This document shows positions 54,342 to 62,833 of a DNA stretch of 64,000 nucleotides, one piece after another. The DNA lies in assembly GCF_028690125.1 (NCBI RefSeq), contig NZ_JAQVBV010000009.1, positions 62,001 to 126,000 of the forward strand. Reading direction: 5' to 3'. The notes under the pieces are model-generated. The model ran no database searches and was not told the origin of the DNA. It saw only the letters and a list, made by a program, of their open reading frames with translations. Position numbers and translations under genes: made by a program. Source of the DNA: Bacteroides sp. GTDB taxonomy: Bacteria; Bacteroidota; Bacteroidia; Bacteroidales; Bacteroidaceae. How positions within the stretch are numbered: the first letter of the stretch is position 1; every line of letters starts with the position of its first letter.

Positions 54342-54977
54342 TTAGCTCTCCAAAACCCAGGTCAGTACAAAGGAAATACCAATACAATAACGAACTGTAA
54401 ACAGTTGGTTCTGTTCTGTCACATATTCCTGAGCTTGAAATTGTCCTTCCATCTGAGGGACAAAATGTGCCAAACGAAGTTTCCGCAAATCTGCATCAGC
54501 ATCTTTCATACATTTATATATCGCCTCTTTAGCAGACCAGTGCAGCAATAAACCCCAAGTTACATCTTCCTGATAAGGAAATGCCTGTTCATCCGGACGC
54601 ATAAAACGGCTGATTACCCTATAAATACGTTCTCCATAGTGCTCAATGTCAATACCTACAGATGCTTTACAACTCAGAATCACTGCTACATACTCTTTTG
54701 TATGAGAAAAACTTACATGAAAAGAACCATCTTCCAGATAAGGCTTACCACTAGGTTCATAACCAATTTTTTTCACCTCTCCTAATAGAGTGAATAACAA
54801 GGCACGTACCGACAACCACTCCAGTCTGCGATGTTCAGTTGTAAACTGTTGAATTTCCTTCTCATAAAAAACTTTTGAAGATGAAGGAAAAAGGCTGAGT
54901 AACTCTTCTACAGACTCTTCCATCATCCAGACTGCCAACTGGCAGGACTTTTCTCTATGTTCCAGAAGCAAAGCCAT
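54342..54977 (-). CDS. Sfp-type 4'-phosphopantetheinyl transferase
   Basis: This enzyme attaches the phosphopantetheine arm to acyl or peptidyl carrier proteins. The 211-residue protein has the family motifs VSFSHTKEYVAV near residue 88, the metal-binding GIDIEHYGERI near 109, and WSAKEAIYKCMKDADADLRK near 146. It looks complete. Its start is one base from the gldE stop (54977 and 54979), so it is coupled to gldE. The target carrier is unknown; AcpS for fatty-acid synthesis would be elsewhere. Confidence 0.92.
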   Translation of the reverse strand: MALLLEHREKSCQLAVWMMEESVEELLSLFPSSSKVFYEKEIQQFTTEHRRLEWLSVRALLFTLLGEVKKIGYEPSGKPYLEDGSFHVSFSHTKEYVAVILSCKASVGIDIEHYGERIYRVISRFMRPDEQAFPYQEDVTWGLLLHWSAKEAIYKCMKDADADLRKLRLAHFVPQMEGQFQAQEYVTEQNQLFTVRYCIGISFVLTWVLES

Positions 54978-54978
54978 C

Positions 54979-56331
54979 TTACTCTTTCATATCAGTGTCC
55001 TGCCTCTCCTCCGTATTGATAGTGAATTTGACTTTCAAGATACGACGGCTATCCATTTCCAACACTTCAAACTCATACAGATGATAAGTTACTTTTTCGT
55101 GCAATACGGGAAACTCTCCCTTAATCTCAAGCAACATACCAGCCAATGTATCCGCATCTCCTACCACCTTTTCAAATTCATCCTCATCAACTTTTGCAAT
55201 CTTATAGAAATCCGTCAGCTGAGTTTTCGCTTCAAACACCCATGTATGATCATTCAATTTCACATATGTACGTTCCTCATCATCATATTCATCATGAATC
55301 TCACCAACAATTTCCTCAATGATATCTTCCATTGTTACCAAACCGGAAGTTCCTCCAAACTCGTCTACAACAATAGCAATATGAATCTTATTAGCTTGAA
55401 AATCACGTAGAAGATCATCAATCATCTTCGTTTCAGGAACAAAATAAGCCGGACGGATCAATGACTGCCAACGAAAATTATCCCCCTTATTGACATGAGG
55501 TAGAAGGTCTTTTATATAAAGCACCCCCTTAATATTATCCCGCGAACCAGAATAAATAGGGATACGTGAATAAGCATTTTCAATGATACACTGCATCACC
55601 TCCTTAAAAGGAGTACGAATATCCAGATCGACCATATCCAGACGTGATGTCATCACTTCCTTCACAGTCTCACCGCCAAAACGAATAATCCCTTCCAGGA
55701 TATTGTTTTCTTCAGAGATTTCCGTTTTATCCGTCAGTTCCAAAGCGTGAGAAAGTTCATCAACGGAAATATTATGGTTCTTCTTGGCAAAATGCTTGTT
55801 CAGAAATACAGTGGAACGCACCAAAACAGAAGCAATCGGACGAAAAACCTTTTCCAAAAAATAAATTCCCGGTGCGGAGAAACGGCAGAATGCCAAAGTC
55901 TTTTGTGCCGAATAAATCTTCGGCATAATCTCACCAAACAGCAACAGCAAGAAAGTCAGAATGACAGTCAATATCAAAAACTCCCCCAAAGGAGAATGAA
56001 AAGAAAACACATTCATAAAGAAGAAGTTACAGAGCATAATAATGGTAACGTTTACAAAATTGTTTGTAATCAATATTGTTGCCAGTAAACGTTCTGAATT
56101 TCCTAAAAGCGCACTGATCTTATTATCGGAAGGATGATTATGTTCTTCAATATCATTCAGATCCGAAGGACCGAGAGAAAAAAAAGCTATTTCAGAAGCC
56201 GAAGCAAAACCTGAAGCAAGCAGAAGAATACCTGCCAGCACAATAGCTATAATAGCAGAGATAGAAGGAGTGTGTACGGTAATACCGCTAAAAATGTCAG
56301 CCAATTGGCTTAAATAACCATCTGAGTCCAA
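54979..56331 (-). CDS. gldE: GldE/HlyC-CorC family membrane protein
   Basis: This 450-residue protein has a DUF21 membrane domain (four helices, about 22-185; SGFASASEIAFFSLGPSDLN), a CBS pair (about 215-345; VKEVMTSRLDMVDLD; IKGVLYIKDLLPHV; VVDEFGGTSGLVTMEDIIEE) and a C-terminal CorC_HlyC domain (about 360-440). This domain order is that of CNNM/CorC-type magnesium-related proteins, and Bacteroidota members are named GldE after gliding motility, although gut Bacteroides do not glide. A role in ion balance or lipoprotein-envelope function is more likely here. Confidence 0.9.
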   Translation of the reverse strand: MDSDGYLSQLADIFSGITVHTPSISAIIAIVLAGILLLASGFASASEIAFFSLGPSDLNDIEEHNHPSDNKISALLGNSERLLATILITNNFVNVTIIMLCNFFFMNVFSFHSPLGEFLILTVILTFLLLLFGEIMPKIYSAQKTLAFCRFSAPGIYFLEKVFRPIASVLVRSTVFLNKHFAKKNHNISVDELSHALELTDKTEISEENNILEGIIRFGGETVKEVMTSRLDMVDLDIRTPFKEVMQCIIENAYSRIPIYSGSRDNIKGVLYIKDLLPHVNKGDNFRWQSLIRPAYFVPETKMIDDLLRDFQANKIHIAIVVDEFGGTSGLVTMEDIIEEIVGEIHDEYDDEERTYVKLNDHTWVFEAKTQLTDFYKIAKVDEDEFEKVVGDADTLAGMLLEIKGEFPVLHEKVTYHLYEFEVLEMDSRRILKVKFTINTEERQDTDMKE

Positions 56332-56399
56332 AGAATATATATTTTAGTTAAACAAAAAATAATGCAGCTGTCCGAAGAGTGATTGTATGTTATCATTTT

Positions 56400-56492
56400 G
56401 CCTGTAATCCTGAACCTGTCGAAGAATCTGCTCCTGAATATATCAAAGAAAAGATTCTTCACTACGTTCTGGATAGCAGAATGATTTACAGG
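56400..56492. repeat. Intergenic inverted-repeat element between gldE and ssb
   Basis: GCCTGTAAT (56400) pairs with ATTTACAGGC (56483-56492) apart from one extra base, and GAAGAATCT (56421-56429) pairs with AGATTCTTC (56452-56460). The element fills the 207-bp gap 56332-56538. It resembles dispersed intergenic palindromes of bacterial genomes. A terminator role for ssb (minus strand) is also possible. Confidence 0.5.
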
Positions 56493-56538
56493 CTCTAGGA
56501 CTTTACAAACTTTTCGGGCAACCCCATTATCACAATAT

Positions 56539-57012
56539 TTAAAAAGGTAAATCGTCTGCCGAATTACCTTGTTCAGGTTGTCCCTGCGAAGGTTGTCCCT
56601 GTAGTGATTGTTGAGCAGGATTAGATTGCACAGGAGAAGTTTGTTGTCCGGCAGAGGTACCCGCAGCGGGGTTAGCTCCCTTCGGAGACAGCATCTCCAT
56701 ATTGTCTACATAAACCTCGGTGATATAACGCATTGCACCTGTCTGATCACTATAAGAACGAGTTTTTATCTTTCCTTCCAGATACAACTTATCTCCTTTA
56801 TGCACATATTTATCTACAATTTCAGCCAAGCGGTTGGATACCACTATATTATGCCATTCAGTTCTTTCGGGAATCTGAGTTCCGTTTGCCAACGTATAAG
56901 CACGGTCCGTTGTAGCCAAAGGGAAAGTAGCCACAGCCGATCCCGTATCAAAGTATTTCACTCTCGGATCTTGTCCTACATTTCCTAATAATATCACTTT
57001 ATTTACTGACAT
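56539..57012 (-). CDS. ssb: Single-stranded DNA-binding protein
   Basis: This SSB has 157 residues from the ATG at 57012 (MSVNKVILLGNVGQDPRV), the usual start of the family. An upstream in-frame ATG at 57084 adds 24 unlikely residues. The OB-fold covers residues about 1-105 (FPLATTDRA; GTQIPERTEWHNIVVSNRLA; GDKLYLEGKIKTRSYSDQTG), followed by a flexible Gln/Pro/Ser-rich tail and the acidic C-terminal tip SADDLPF that recruits partner proteins. Coats single-stranded DNA in replication and repair. It is 88 bp downstream of mutY, consistent with a repair operon. Confidence 0.94.
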   Translation of the reverse strand: MSVNKVILLGNVGQDPRVKYFDTGSAVATFPLATTDRAYTLANGTQIPERTEWHNIVVSNRLAEIVDKYVHKGDKLYLEGKIKTRSYSDQTGAMRYITEVYVDNMEMLSPKGANPAAGTSAGQQTSPVQSNPAQQSLQGQPSQGQPEQGNSADDLPF

Positions 57013-57099
57013 ATATGTATCGAATTTATTATTCAAAAAATTAAATCTGCTGCCAAAATTAAACAGAATAACAATAGAATGCAAGAATTGTCATTACTT

Positions 57100-58149
57100 T
57101 TATTTCAAACCAACATACTTCTCAATGAAAACATGTACTAGCTTAGAAACTGCATACCGCCCCAGTTCGTCCGTTCTTATTTTCTGATAATTAGCGAAGG
57201 AAGCAGAATCTTCGGGCAACGTTACCTCATAGAAATTAGTATAAATTATCCGATGAGACAAGGTATGTTTCACTTCTCTGCAAACAGTGCGCACTACGGG
57301 TTTCTCTCCCCGGGCAATCAAAGCCTGAAACTCCGGCAAAACCAAAAACTCTTCCTCCGTCACAGAAACCGGAGTTTCGATTAAAGGAAATTCAAACAAA
57401 TTCTTCCAGATATCATCTGCTGTACGTTTATTTATATAAGTATACGCACCTACACGTACATAAATATAATTAAAATAGCGGTTAGTCGTTTTCGTCTTAT
57501 GCTGTTTCACCGGAAGCAATGCCGTACGCCCTGTCGCCAGAGCCGAACATCCTTCCGCCAACGGACAAAACAAACAGTTGGGCGATTGTGGTGTACATTG
57601 TATCGCGCCAAAATCCATAATTCCCTGATTATAAAGTGCCGGATATTTCTTATCCAGCATTTCATCTGCCAAGGCAGTAAAGAGTTTCTTCCCTTCCGTC
57701 GAATCAATCGGTGTGTCAATGCCAAAATAGCGTGAAAGAACCCGGTACACATTACCATCCACCACCGCATAAAGCATTCCGTAAGCAAAAGAACAGATAG
57801 CCGCGGCTGTATACTCCCCTACCCCCTTTAATGCCAACACTTCCGGATACGTTTTCGGAAAAACGCCATTCATACTTTTGGCAGCAGCATGAAGATTACG
57901 GGCACGAGAGTAATATCCCAGTCCCTGCCAATACTTCATCACTTCATCTTCGTCGGCGTCTGCCAACATCTGCACATTGGGAAAACGTCCGATAAAGCGG
58001 AGATAGTAATCATACCCCTGCGCCACACGTGTCTGCTGAAGAATAATCTCGGAAATCCATATCAAATAAGGGTCCGATGACTCTCTCCAAGGCAAATCTC
58101 GTTTGTACTCATTATACCACTCTATGATCGTTTTTGTAAATTCATTCAT
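57100..58149 (-). CDS. mutY: A/G-specific adenine glycosylase MutY
   Basis: MutY removes adenine mispaired with 8-oxoguanine. The product has 349 residues from the ATG at 58149 (MNEFTKTIIEWYNEYKRDLP), the expected N-terminus. A longer frame to 58248 runs through a promoter box (TACTTTTG, minus strand, 58206-58213). The helix-hairpin-helix with catalytic residues (SEIILQQTRVAQGYDYY; LALKGVGEYTAAAICSFAYG) is followed by the 4Fe-4S cluster cysteines CTPQSPNCLFCPLAEGC and a C-terminal NUDIX-like domain (about 235-349) for 8-oxoG recognition. Complete. Confidence 0.94.
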   Translation of the reverse strand: MNEFTKTIIEWYNEYKRDLPWRESSDPYLIWISEIILQQTRVAQGYDYYLRFIGRFPNVQMLADADEDEVMKYWQGLGYYSRARNLHAAAKSMNGVFPKTYPEVLALKGVGEYTAAAICSFAYGMLYAVVDGNVYRVLSRYFGIDTPIDSTEGKKLFTALADEMLDKKYPALYNQGIMDFGAIQCTPQSPNCLFCPLAEGCSALATGRTALLPVKQHKTKTTNRYFNYIYVRVGAYTYINKRTADDIWKNLFEFPLIETPVSVTEEEFLVLPEFQALIARGEKPVVRTVCREVKHTLSHRIIYTNFYEVTLPEDSASFANYQKIRTDELGRYAVSKLVHVFIEKYVGLK

Positions 58150-58311
58150 TCCACACAAAAGGATTTGTCTAACAATTATCTTATATATGCTATTCAAAAG
58201 ACACACAAAAGTAACTCTTTTGACTCTAAGAACACTTAATGACTCCACTTTTTTAGAAAATGAACATTCGCTATCCTTCTTATACCACTGATACTAACAG
58301 TAGGAATACAT

Positions 58312-58455
58312 TTATTTTTTCGAATTACAAACATAATTATAGTTTGCCAATTCCAATTGTTTCCCACTTTCATTCTCGAACATTTGATCCTGTACACAAG
58401 AACTAATACTTATCGAAACAAACAAAACACAATAAAAATAAAATAACTTTTTCAT
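58312..58455 (-). CDS. Small lipoprotein, 47 residues
   Basis: A short frame encodes 47 residues: MKKLFYFYCVLFVSISISSC (lipobox ISSC, Cys at residue 20), then a 27-residue polar tail ending NYVCNSKK. This is a clear signal-lipoprotein pattern. The rest of the 988-bp gap (58150-59137) is very AT-rich and shows no other gene I would support, only the HU promoter at its end. Confidence 0.55.
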   Translation of the reverse strand: MKKLFYFYCVLFVSISISSCVQDQMFENESGKQLELANYNYVCNSKK

Positions 58456-59077
58456 ATTCATTGAATTTATCGTTCAATGTATCACCTGCAATATTTAAGT
58501 ATATTCATATTTACAGCACTGCAACTTTGTTCTTTTTTGATTGGGGCAATGCACTACAAACAATTAACTTACCCGTTTTTAGATTCAACTGTATAAAATT
58601 AATAAAAATGAATGTATATCTTTCTTTTAGCAAACCTAGACATTTTTTTAGTAAAACAGCTTTCAAAAGTGATATTTGTACTTAAAAACATGACACTTAT
58701 ACTATTAAAGTTATATATTTCCAAGTAGAAACGATTGTAAAACATGAAAACCAATTAGTGTCGATAAAATTTGTTTCCCTACCAAATAATCTTTTTATCC
58801 AACTTTATGAGCTGCTCAATCGTATTCCACTACCTTTTTTTCTGAAAAGCAGAAAACGTTCTAATTTTTATTTCTCTAATCATCCGTTAACATACCGGCT
58901 TCCTATAATATCAATTGAAACTTTATACCTATATATATAGACGGGTTCTCCATGCATTCCAGAAAAATTCGATTTCTAATAACAAAGAACATCTCATAAT
59001 CAACTTAATAACATATAATCGCACGACTTTTTCTAAAAATAGTCTGGAATATATTTTTTAGAGCCACTAAAAAGCTA

Positions 59078-59085
59078 TATATTTG
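59078..59085 (+). promoter_or_regulatory. Promoter -7 box of HU gene
   Basis: TATATTTG matches TAnnTTTG, about 53 bp before the ATG at 59138. The -33 region is T-rich (TTTT at 59055-59058, 19 bp upstream) rather than TTTG. Confidence 0.65.
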
Positions 59086-59137
59086 CAGTCCAAAAAATTA
59101 GCAAGAACAGAGTAATAATATTTTTTTTAAGAAAAAA

Positions 59138-59413
59138 ATGACTAAAGCAGATATTGTAAACGAGATTACAAAGAAAACCGGTATTGACAAGGTTACAGTT
59201 CTTACAACCGTGGAAGCATTCATGGATGCAGTGAAAGATTCTTTGTCGAACGATGAAAATGTGTACCTTCGCGGATTTGGTAGCTTCGTGGTGAAGAAGA
59301 GAGCACAAAAGACAGCTCGTAACATCTCAAAAAACACTACCATCATTATTCCGGAACATAACATTCCGGCATTTAAACCGGCTAAGACATTTACAATTTC
59401 AGTAAAGAAATAA
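59138..59413 (+). CDS. HU/IHF-family DNA-binding protein
   Basis: This 91-residue nucleoid protein has the HU fold: two N-terminal helices (MTKADIVNEITKKTGIDKVT; VEAFMDAVKDSLSNDENVYL), the signature GFGSFVVKKRAQKTARNI, a beta-arm (NTTIIIPEHNIPAFKPAKTF), and a basic end. It bends and compacts DNA. It is followed 35 bp later by the 30-residue basic ORF, likely on the same transcript. Paralogue number in the genome is unknown. Confidence 0.93.
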   Translation: MTKADIVNEITKKTGIDKVTVLTTVEAFMDAVKDSLSNDENVYLRGFGSFVVKKRAQKTARNISKNTTIIIPEHNIPAFKPAKTFTISVKK

Positions 59414-59448
59414 TAAACAAGAGTATTAACCCATAAATTTGTGAAGCT

Positions 59449-59541
59449 ATGCCTAGCGGAAAAAAGAAAAAAAGACATAAAATGTCTACGCACAAGCGTA
59501 AAAAAAGACTAAGAAAAAACAGACATAAAAGCAAAAAATAA
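59449..59541 (+). CDS. 30-residue basic ribosomal-type miniprotein (AURKAIP1/COX24-like)
   Basis: The frame encodes 30 residues starting MPSGKKKKRHKMSTHKRKKR and ending NRHKSKK, with 19 of 30 residues Lys or Arg. The pattern KMSTHKRKKRLRKNRHK matches the C-terminal AURKAIP1/COX24 domain, whose bacterial versions are tiny ribosomal small-subunit proteins (bS22/mS38 type). It lies between HU and RNase G. It is short but the amino-acid pattern is distinctive, so I consider it real. Confidence 0.7.
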   Translation: MPSGKKKKRHKMSTHKRKKRLRKNRHKSKK

Positions 59542-59567
59542 TTTTTAAGTCTGAGTCAAAACAGAAT

Positions 59568-59660
59568 AAAGAACAAACTTGCGAAGCTAATGTCTTTCAA
59601 GTTTGTTCTTTGTTTAAGTAGCTAACCTTAATGAACAAACTGTTAAAAAAGTTGTTCATT
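59568..59660 (+). promoter_or_regulatory. Two stable hairpins in leader of RNase G gene
   Basis: AAAGAACAAACTTG (59568-59581) and CAAGTTTGTTCTTT (59598-59611) form a perfect 14-bp stem. A second stem AATGAACAA/TTGTTCATT (59630-59638 and 59652-59660) follows. The first could terminate the HU-miniprotein transcript; the second has no T run and stands 40 bp before the RNase G start, so together they might form a structured leader. Confidence 0.65.
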
Positions 59661-59700
59661 GTATTGAGATTCAACTAATGTAATTTAAGGAAAGGAAACT

Positions 59701-61275
59701 GTGACAAGTGAACTAGTAGTAGACGTACAGCCCAAAGAAGTCTCCATCGCCCTCCTCGAAGATAAGAGCCTGGTAGAACTTCAAAGTGAAGGAACAAATA
59801 TTTCTTTCTCTGTGGGTAATATGTATTTGGGGCGCATCAAGAAATTGATGCCTGGACTGAATGCTTGCTTTGTAGACGTCGGTTACGAGAAAGACGCTTT
59901 CCTTCATTATTTAGACCTGGGACCTCAATTTAACTCACTCGAAAAGTTTGTAAAGCAAACTCTAAGCGACAAAAAAAAGCTGAACTCCATCAGCAAAGCA
60001 ACCCTACTTCCTGACCTGGATAAGGATGGCACTGTAGCCAACACATTAAAGGTCGGACAAGAAGTAGTGGTGCAAATAGTCAAGGAGCCTATATCGACCA
60101 AGGGACCACGACTGACGTCCGAAATATCTTTTGCCGGGCGCTATCTGGTACTGATTCCCTTCAACGATAAGGTTTCTGTTTCACAAAAAATTAAATCGAG
60201 CGAAGAACGTGCCCGCCTGAAACAACTACTAATGAGCATCAAACCGAAAAACTTCGGTGTCATTGTGCGCACAGTAGCCGAAGGTAAACGCGTAGCCGAA
60301 CTCGACGGAGAGCTTAGAGTCTTAGTCAAACATTGGGAAGATGCAATGACGAAAGTGCAGAAAGCCATCAAGTATCCGACGCTGATTTATGAAGAGACAA
60401 GCCGTGCTGTAGGTTTACTACGGGACCTTTTCAATCCTTCTTTTGAAAATATACACGTCAATGACGAGGCTGTGTACAACGAAATCAAGGACTACGTCAC
60501 ACTGATTGCACCTGATCGTGCCAACATTGTAAAACTGTACAAAGGGCAACTCCCCATTTATGACAATTTCGGTATCACCAAACAGATCAAATCATCGTTT
60601 GGTAAAACAATCTCTTACAAGAGCGGTGCCTACCTGATTATTGAGCACACTGAGGCGCTTCACGTAGTAGACGTGAACAGCGGTAATCGCACCAAGAATG
60701 CCAACGGGCAGGAAGGTAATGCACTCGAAGTAAACTTGGGAGCTGCTGATGAGCTGGCTCGCCAATTGCGATTGAGAGATATGGGTGGTATCATTGTTGT
60801 AGACTTCATCGACATGAATGAAGCCGAAAACCGTCAGAAGCTTTACGAACGTATGTGTACCAATATGCAGAAAGACAGGGCACGGCATAATATTCTGCCT
60901 CTCAGCAAATTCGGATTGATGCAGATAACGCGCCAACGTGTGCGTCCGGCCATGGACGTCAATACGTCCGAAACCTGCCCTACCTGCTTCGGCAAAGGTA
61001 CCATCAAGTCGTCTATCCTTTTTACAGACACTCTCGAGAGTAAAATTGATTATCTGGTCAATAAATTGAAGGTGAAGAAATTCTCGCTACACGTCCATCC
61101 GTACGTTGCCGCTTACATCAACCAGGGACTAATGTCTCTAAAACGTAAATGGCAGATGAAATACGGATTCGGTATCAAGATCATTCCCAATCAAAAACTC
61201 GCTTTCTTGGAATATGTGTTCTACGATACACAAAGAGAAGAAATCGACATGAAGGAAGAAATCGAAATCAAATAA
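59701..61275 (+). CDS. rng: Ribonuclease E/G family endoribonuclease
   Basis: This 524-residue RNase G-type enzyme starts at GTG after a purine-rich AAGGAAAGG site. An S1-like RNA-binding part (about 35-125) is followed by the catalytic domain with HTEALHVVDVNSGNR near residue 318 and GGIIVVDFIDMNEAENR near 361, the metal-binding region, and the zinc-link cysteines CPTCFGKG near 427. It lacks the long C-terminal scaffold of RNase E. It should process rRNA and decay mRNA. A terminator at 61281-61313 ends the gene. Confidence 0.94.
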   Translation: MTSELVVDVQPKEVSIALLEDKSLVELQSEGTNISFSVGNMYLGRIKKLMPGLNACFVDVGYEKDAFLHYLDLGPQFNSLEKFVKQTLSDKKKLNSISKATLLPDLDKDGTVANTLKVGQEVVVQIVKEPISTKGPRLTSEISFAGRYLVLIPFNDKVSVSQKIKSSEERARLKQLLMSIKPKNFGVIVRTVAEGKRVAELDGELRVLVKHWEDAMTKVQKAIKYPTLIYEETSRAVGLLRDLFNPSFENIHVNDEAVYNEIKDYVTLIAPDRANIVKLYKGQLPIYDNFGITKQIKSSFGKTISYKSGAYLIIEHTEALHVVDVNSGNRTKNANGQEGNALEVNLGAADELARQLRLRDMGGIIVVDFIDMNEAENRQKLYERMCTNMQKDRARHNILPLSKFGLMQITRQRVRPAMDVNTSETCPTCFGKGTIKSSILFTDTLESKIDYLVNKLKVKKFSLHVHPYVAAYINQGLMSLKRKWQMKYGFGIKIIPNQKLAFLEYVFYDTQREEIDMKEEIEIK

Positions 61276-61280
61276 CAGAA

Positions 61281-61313
61281 AAGGCGACTCGAACAAATCG
61301 AGCCGCCTTTTTT
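61281..61313. terminator. Bidirectional terminator of rng / S41 peptidase
   Basis: AAGGCGACTCGA (61281-61292) and TCGAGCCGCCTT (61298-61309) pair with one mismatch around a 5-nt loop, followed by T residues. It lies between the convergent rng and peptidase genes. Confidence 0.85.
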
Positions 61314-61319
61314 ATGTAT

Positions 61320-62726
61320 CTATTTCACAAACAGGTTCTTCTTTATTTCATCAAATTTAGATGAAATATGACAGAACGGTTTCTTTTCAACACTTTGCCC
61401 TGTATGTCCCCTTGCTGACACCTGAGGTCGGCCGCTTATAATTTCAACAGCTTTAGCAATCAGAGGATCTTGTTTATCTCCCAATTCAAACATGGGGAGA
61501 TAAAAACTAGCTACTTCATGATTGGGGATAAGACCACCTTTAGGATCTTCACCATTTTTATTCTGATAACGTAGAATAATCGGCAATACTCCCCAGTTGC
61601 CAATTACCGGATCTAAATATATATCTCCATCAACTTCTATCAAAGGCATTAAAATTTTCATACCTGTATATTTTCCTCCTGTTTTTTCACCAATTTGAAT
61701 TACATCCATATAAGGCGCCAAACCCACCAATGTAACTTCTGAAGCAGAATATGTCTGATCGGACGTAAGTATAAAGACTCTTGTCAGATTCAAGTTATCG
61801 CTGATCGAAGCATCAGTAAAAGACATGACATCACTTCCATTCTCTTTCATCTCGTCAGTTAAAATAGAATTATATATTTTGCTGATAATAATATTTTCAC
61901 TTTGGCAAATTCCAGCAGGAGCAATATGGCTGCACAAATTAATAATCGCCTTTTCATCCCCTCCGAAATTATAACGCAAATCAAGAATCAACTCGGACAC
62001 ACCCACTTTTTTAAAATCAGCAAAAACTTTATCAAGTGAGCTATTAAAGTTTTCGATAAAACTGGTATAAAACAAATAACCGACTTTTGTCCCTTCGATG
62101 TCAAGTACCTGAGCTGTATGTACAGTATTCTGCGTTAAAACCACTTGCTTCAAGCTCATGCTTTCCGGTTCCAAGAATTGACCATCTTTATATTTACTAA
62201 CCCCTACTTTAATGCTCGACTTATTAATCAAATCATACATATTGTCTAACGTAATATCCTGATCATCCAAAGACAAAATTAAATCTCCTCGTTTAATATT
62301 CGCATTGGCAGCCGGACTATTGGGATATACATACTCTACTACAGCACATATCTTTGTTTGTTCATCATTTCTCCATTGATAAGCAAGAGAATAGCCAAAA
62401 GTCGTTTCAATTCCTTGCGAACTATTCAAAAAGCCTTCCAGATCGTCTGTAATATATGAAAAATGATCTTCTTCCGACAATAATTTCTCAAAATATGCTT
62501 TCGAATCATATTCATATTTCCAATCGATATCGGGCATCAGTTCATTCCACAAATAGCATCTATTCATACATTGGCTGATGAAGTTATTTACTCTCTGAAC
62601 ATAAGCAGTAGCTTCAGCAGGAGGAACTACCGGAGGCTTCTGTTCTAAATCTTCATCTTTCTGACATGCTGTAAATCCTAACAAAAGCAACAAAGAATAA
62701 AATGTAAATCGATTGAAGGCTATCAT
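61320..62726 (-). CDS. S41-family peptidase lipoprotein
   Basis: This 468-residue protease has a lipoprotein signal (LLLLGFTACQ; Cys about residue 21). A helical region and a PDZ-like domain (about 115-190; AANANIKRGDLILSLDDQDI) precede the S41 catalytic core, with VSELILDLRYNFGGDE near 245 and the nucleophile Ser in TSDQTYSASEVTLVGL near 330. It resembles C-terminal-processing or tricorn-core peptidases of Bacteroidota. It probably cleaves proteins or peptides in the periplasm or at the surface. Length normal; no partner gene except the broken protease gene upstream on the same strand. Confidence 0.9.
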   Translation of the reverse strand: MIAFNRFTFYSLLLLLGFTACQKDEDLEQKPPVVPPAEATAYVQRVNNFISQCMNRCYLWNELMPDIDWKYEYDSKAYFEKLLSEEDHFSYITDDLEGFLNSSQGIETTFGYSLAYQWRNDEQTKICAVVEYVYPNSPAANANIKRGDLILSLDDQDITLDNMYDLINKSSIKVGVSKYKDGQFLEPESMSLKQVVLTQNTVHTAQVLDIEGTKVGYLFYTSFIENFNSSLDKVFADFKKVGVSELILDLRYNFGGDEKAIINLCSHIAPAGICQSENIIISKIYNSILTDEMKENGSDVMSFTDASISDNLNLTRVFILTSDQTYSASEVTLVGLAPYMDVIQIGEKTGGKYTGMKILMPLIEVDGDIYLDPVIGNWGVLPIILRYQNKNGEDPKGGLIPNHEVASFYLPMFELGDKQDPLIAKAVEIISGRPQVSARGHTGQSVEKKPFCHISSKFDEIKKNLFVK

Positions 62727-62833
62727 ATATTAAGTATTTATTATGAGAATTTAATTTTGCTACAAAGTTTATCTGCGACCAACTCTTTCAATCCCTCGAG
62801 AGTGTATCATTTTTTGACACACTACCCTATTCT

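Noticed and set aside
58461..58940. Plus-strand frames of 60-74 residues in the AT-rich gap
   Set aside because: Very AT-rich, no signal peptide or domain pattern, no promoter or ribosome site.
59098..59493. Minus-strand 131-residue frame opposite HU
   Set aside because: It is the shadow of the HU gene and its miniprotein; the plus-strand frame has all HU signatures and a promoter.
62801..62823. Possible terminator hairpin AGTGTATCA/TGACACACT
   Set aside because: The stem is short with a mismatch and lacks a T run on either strand; it may be chance.
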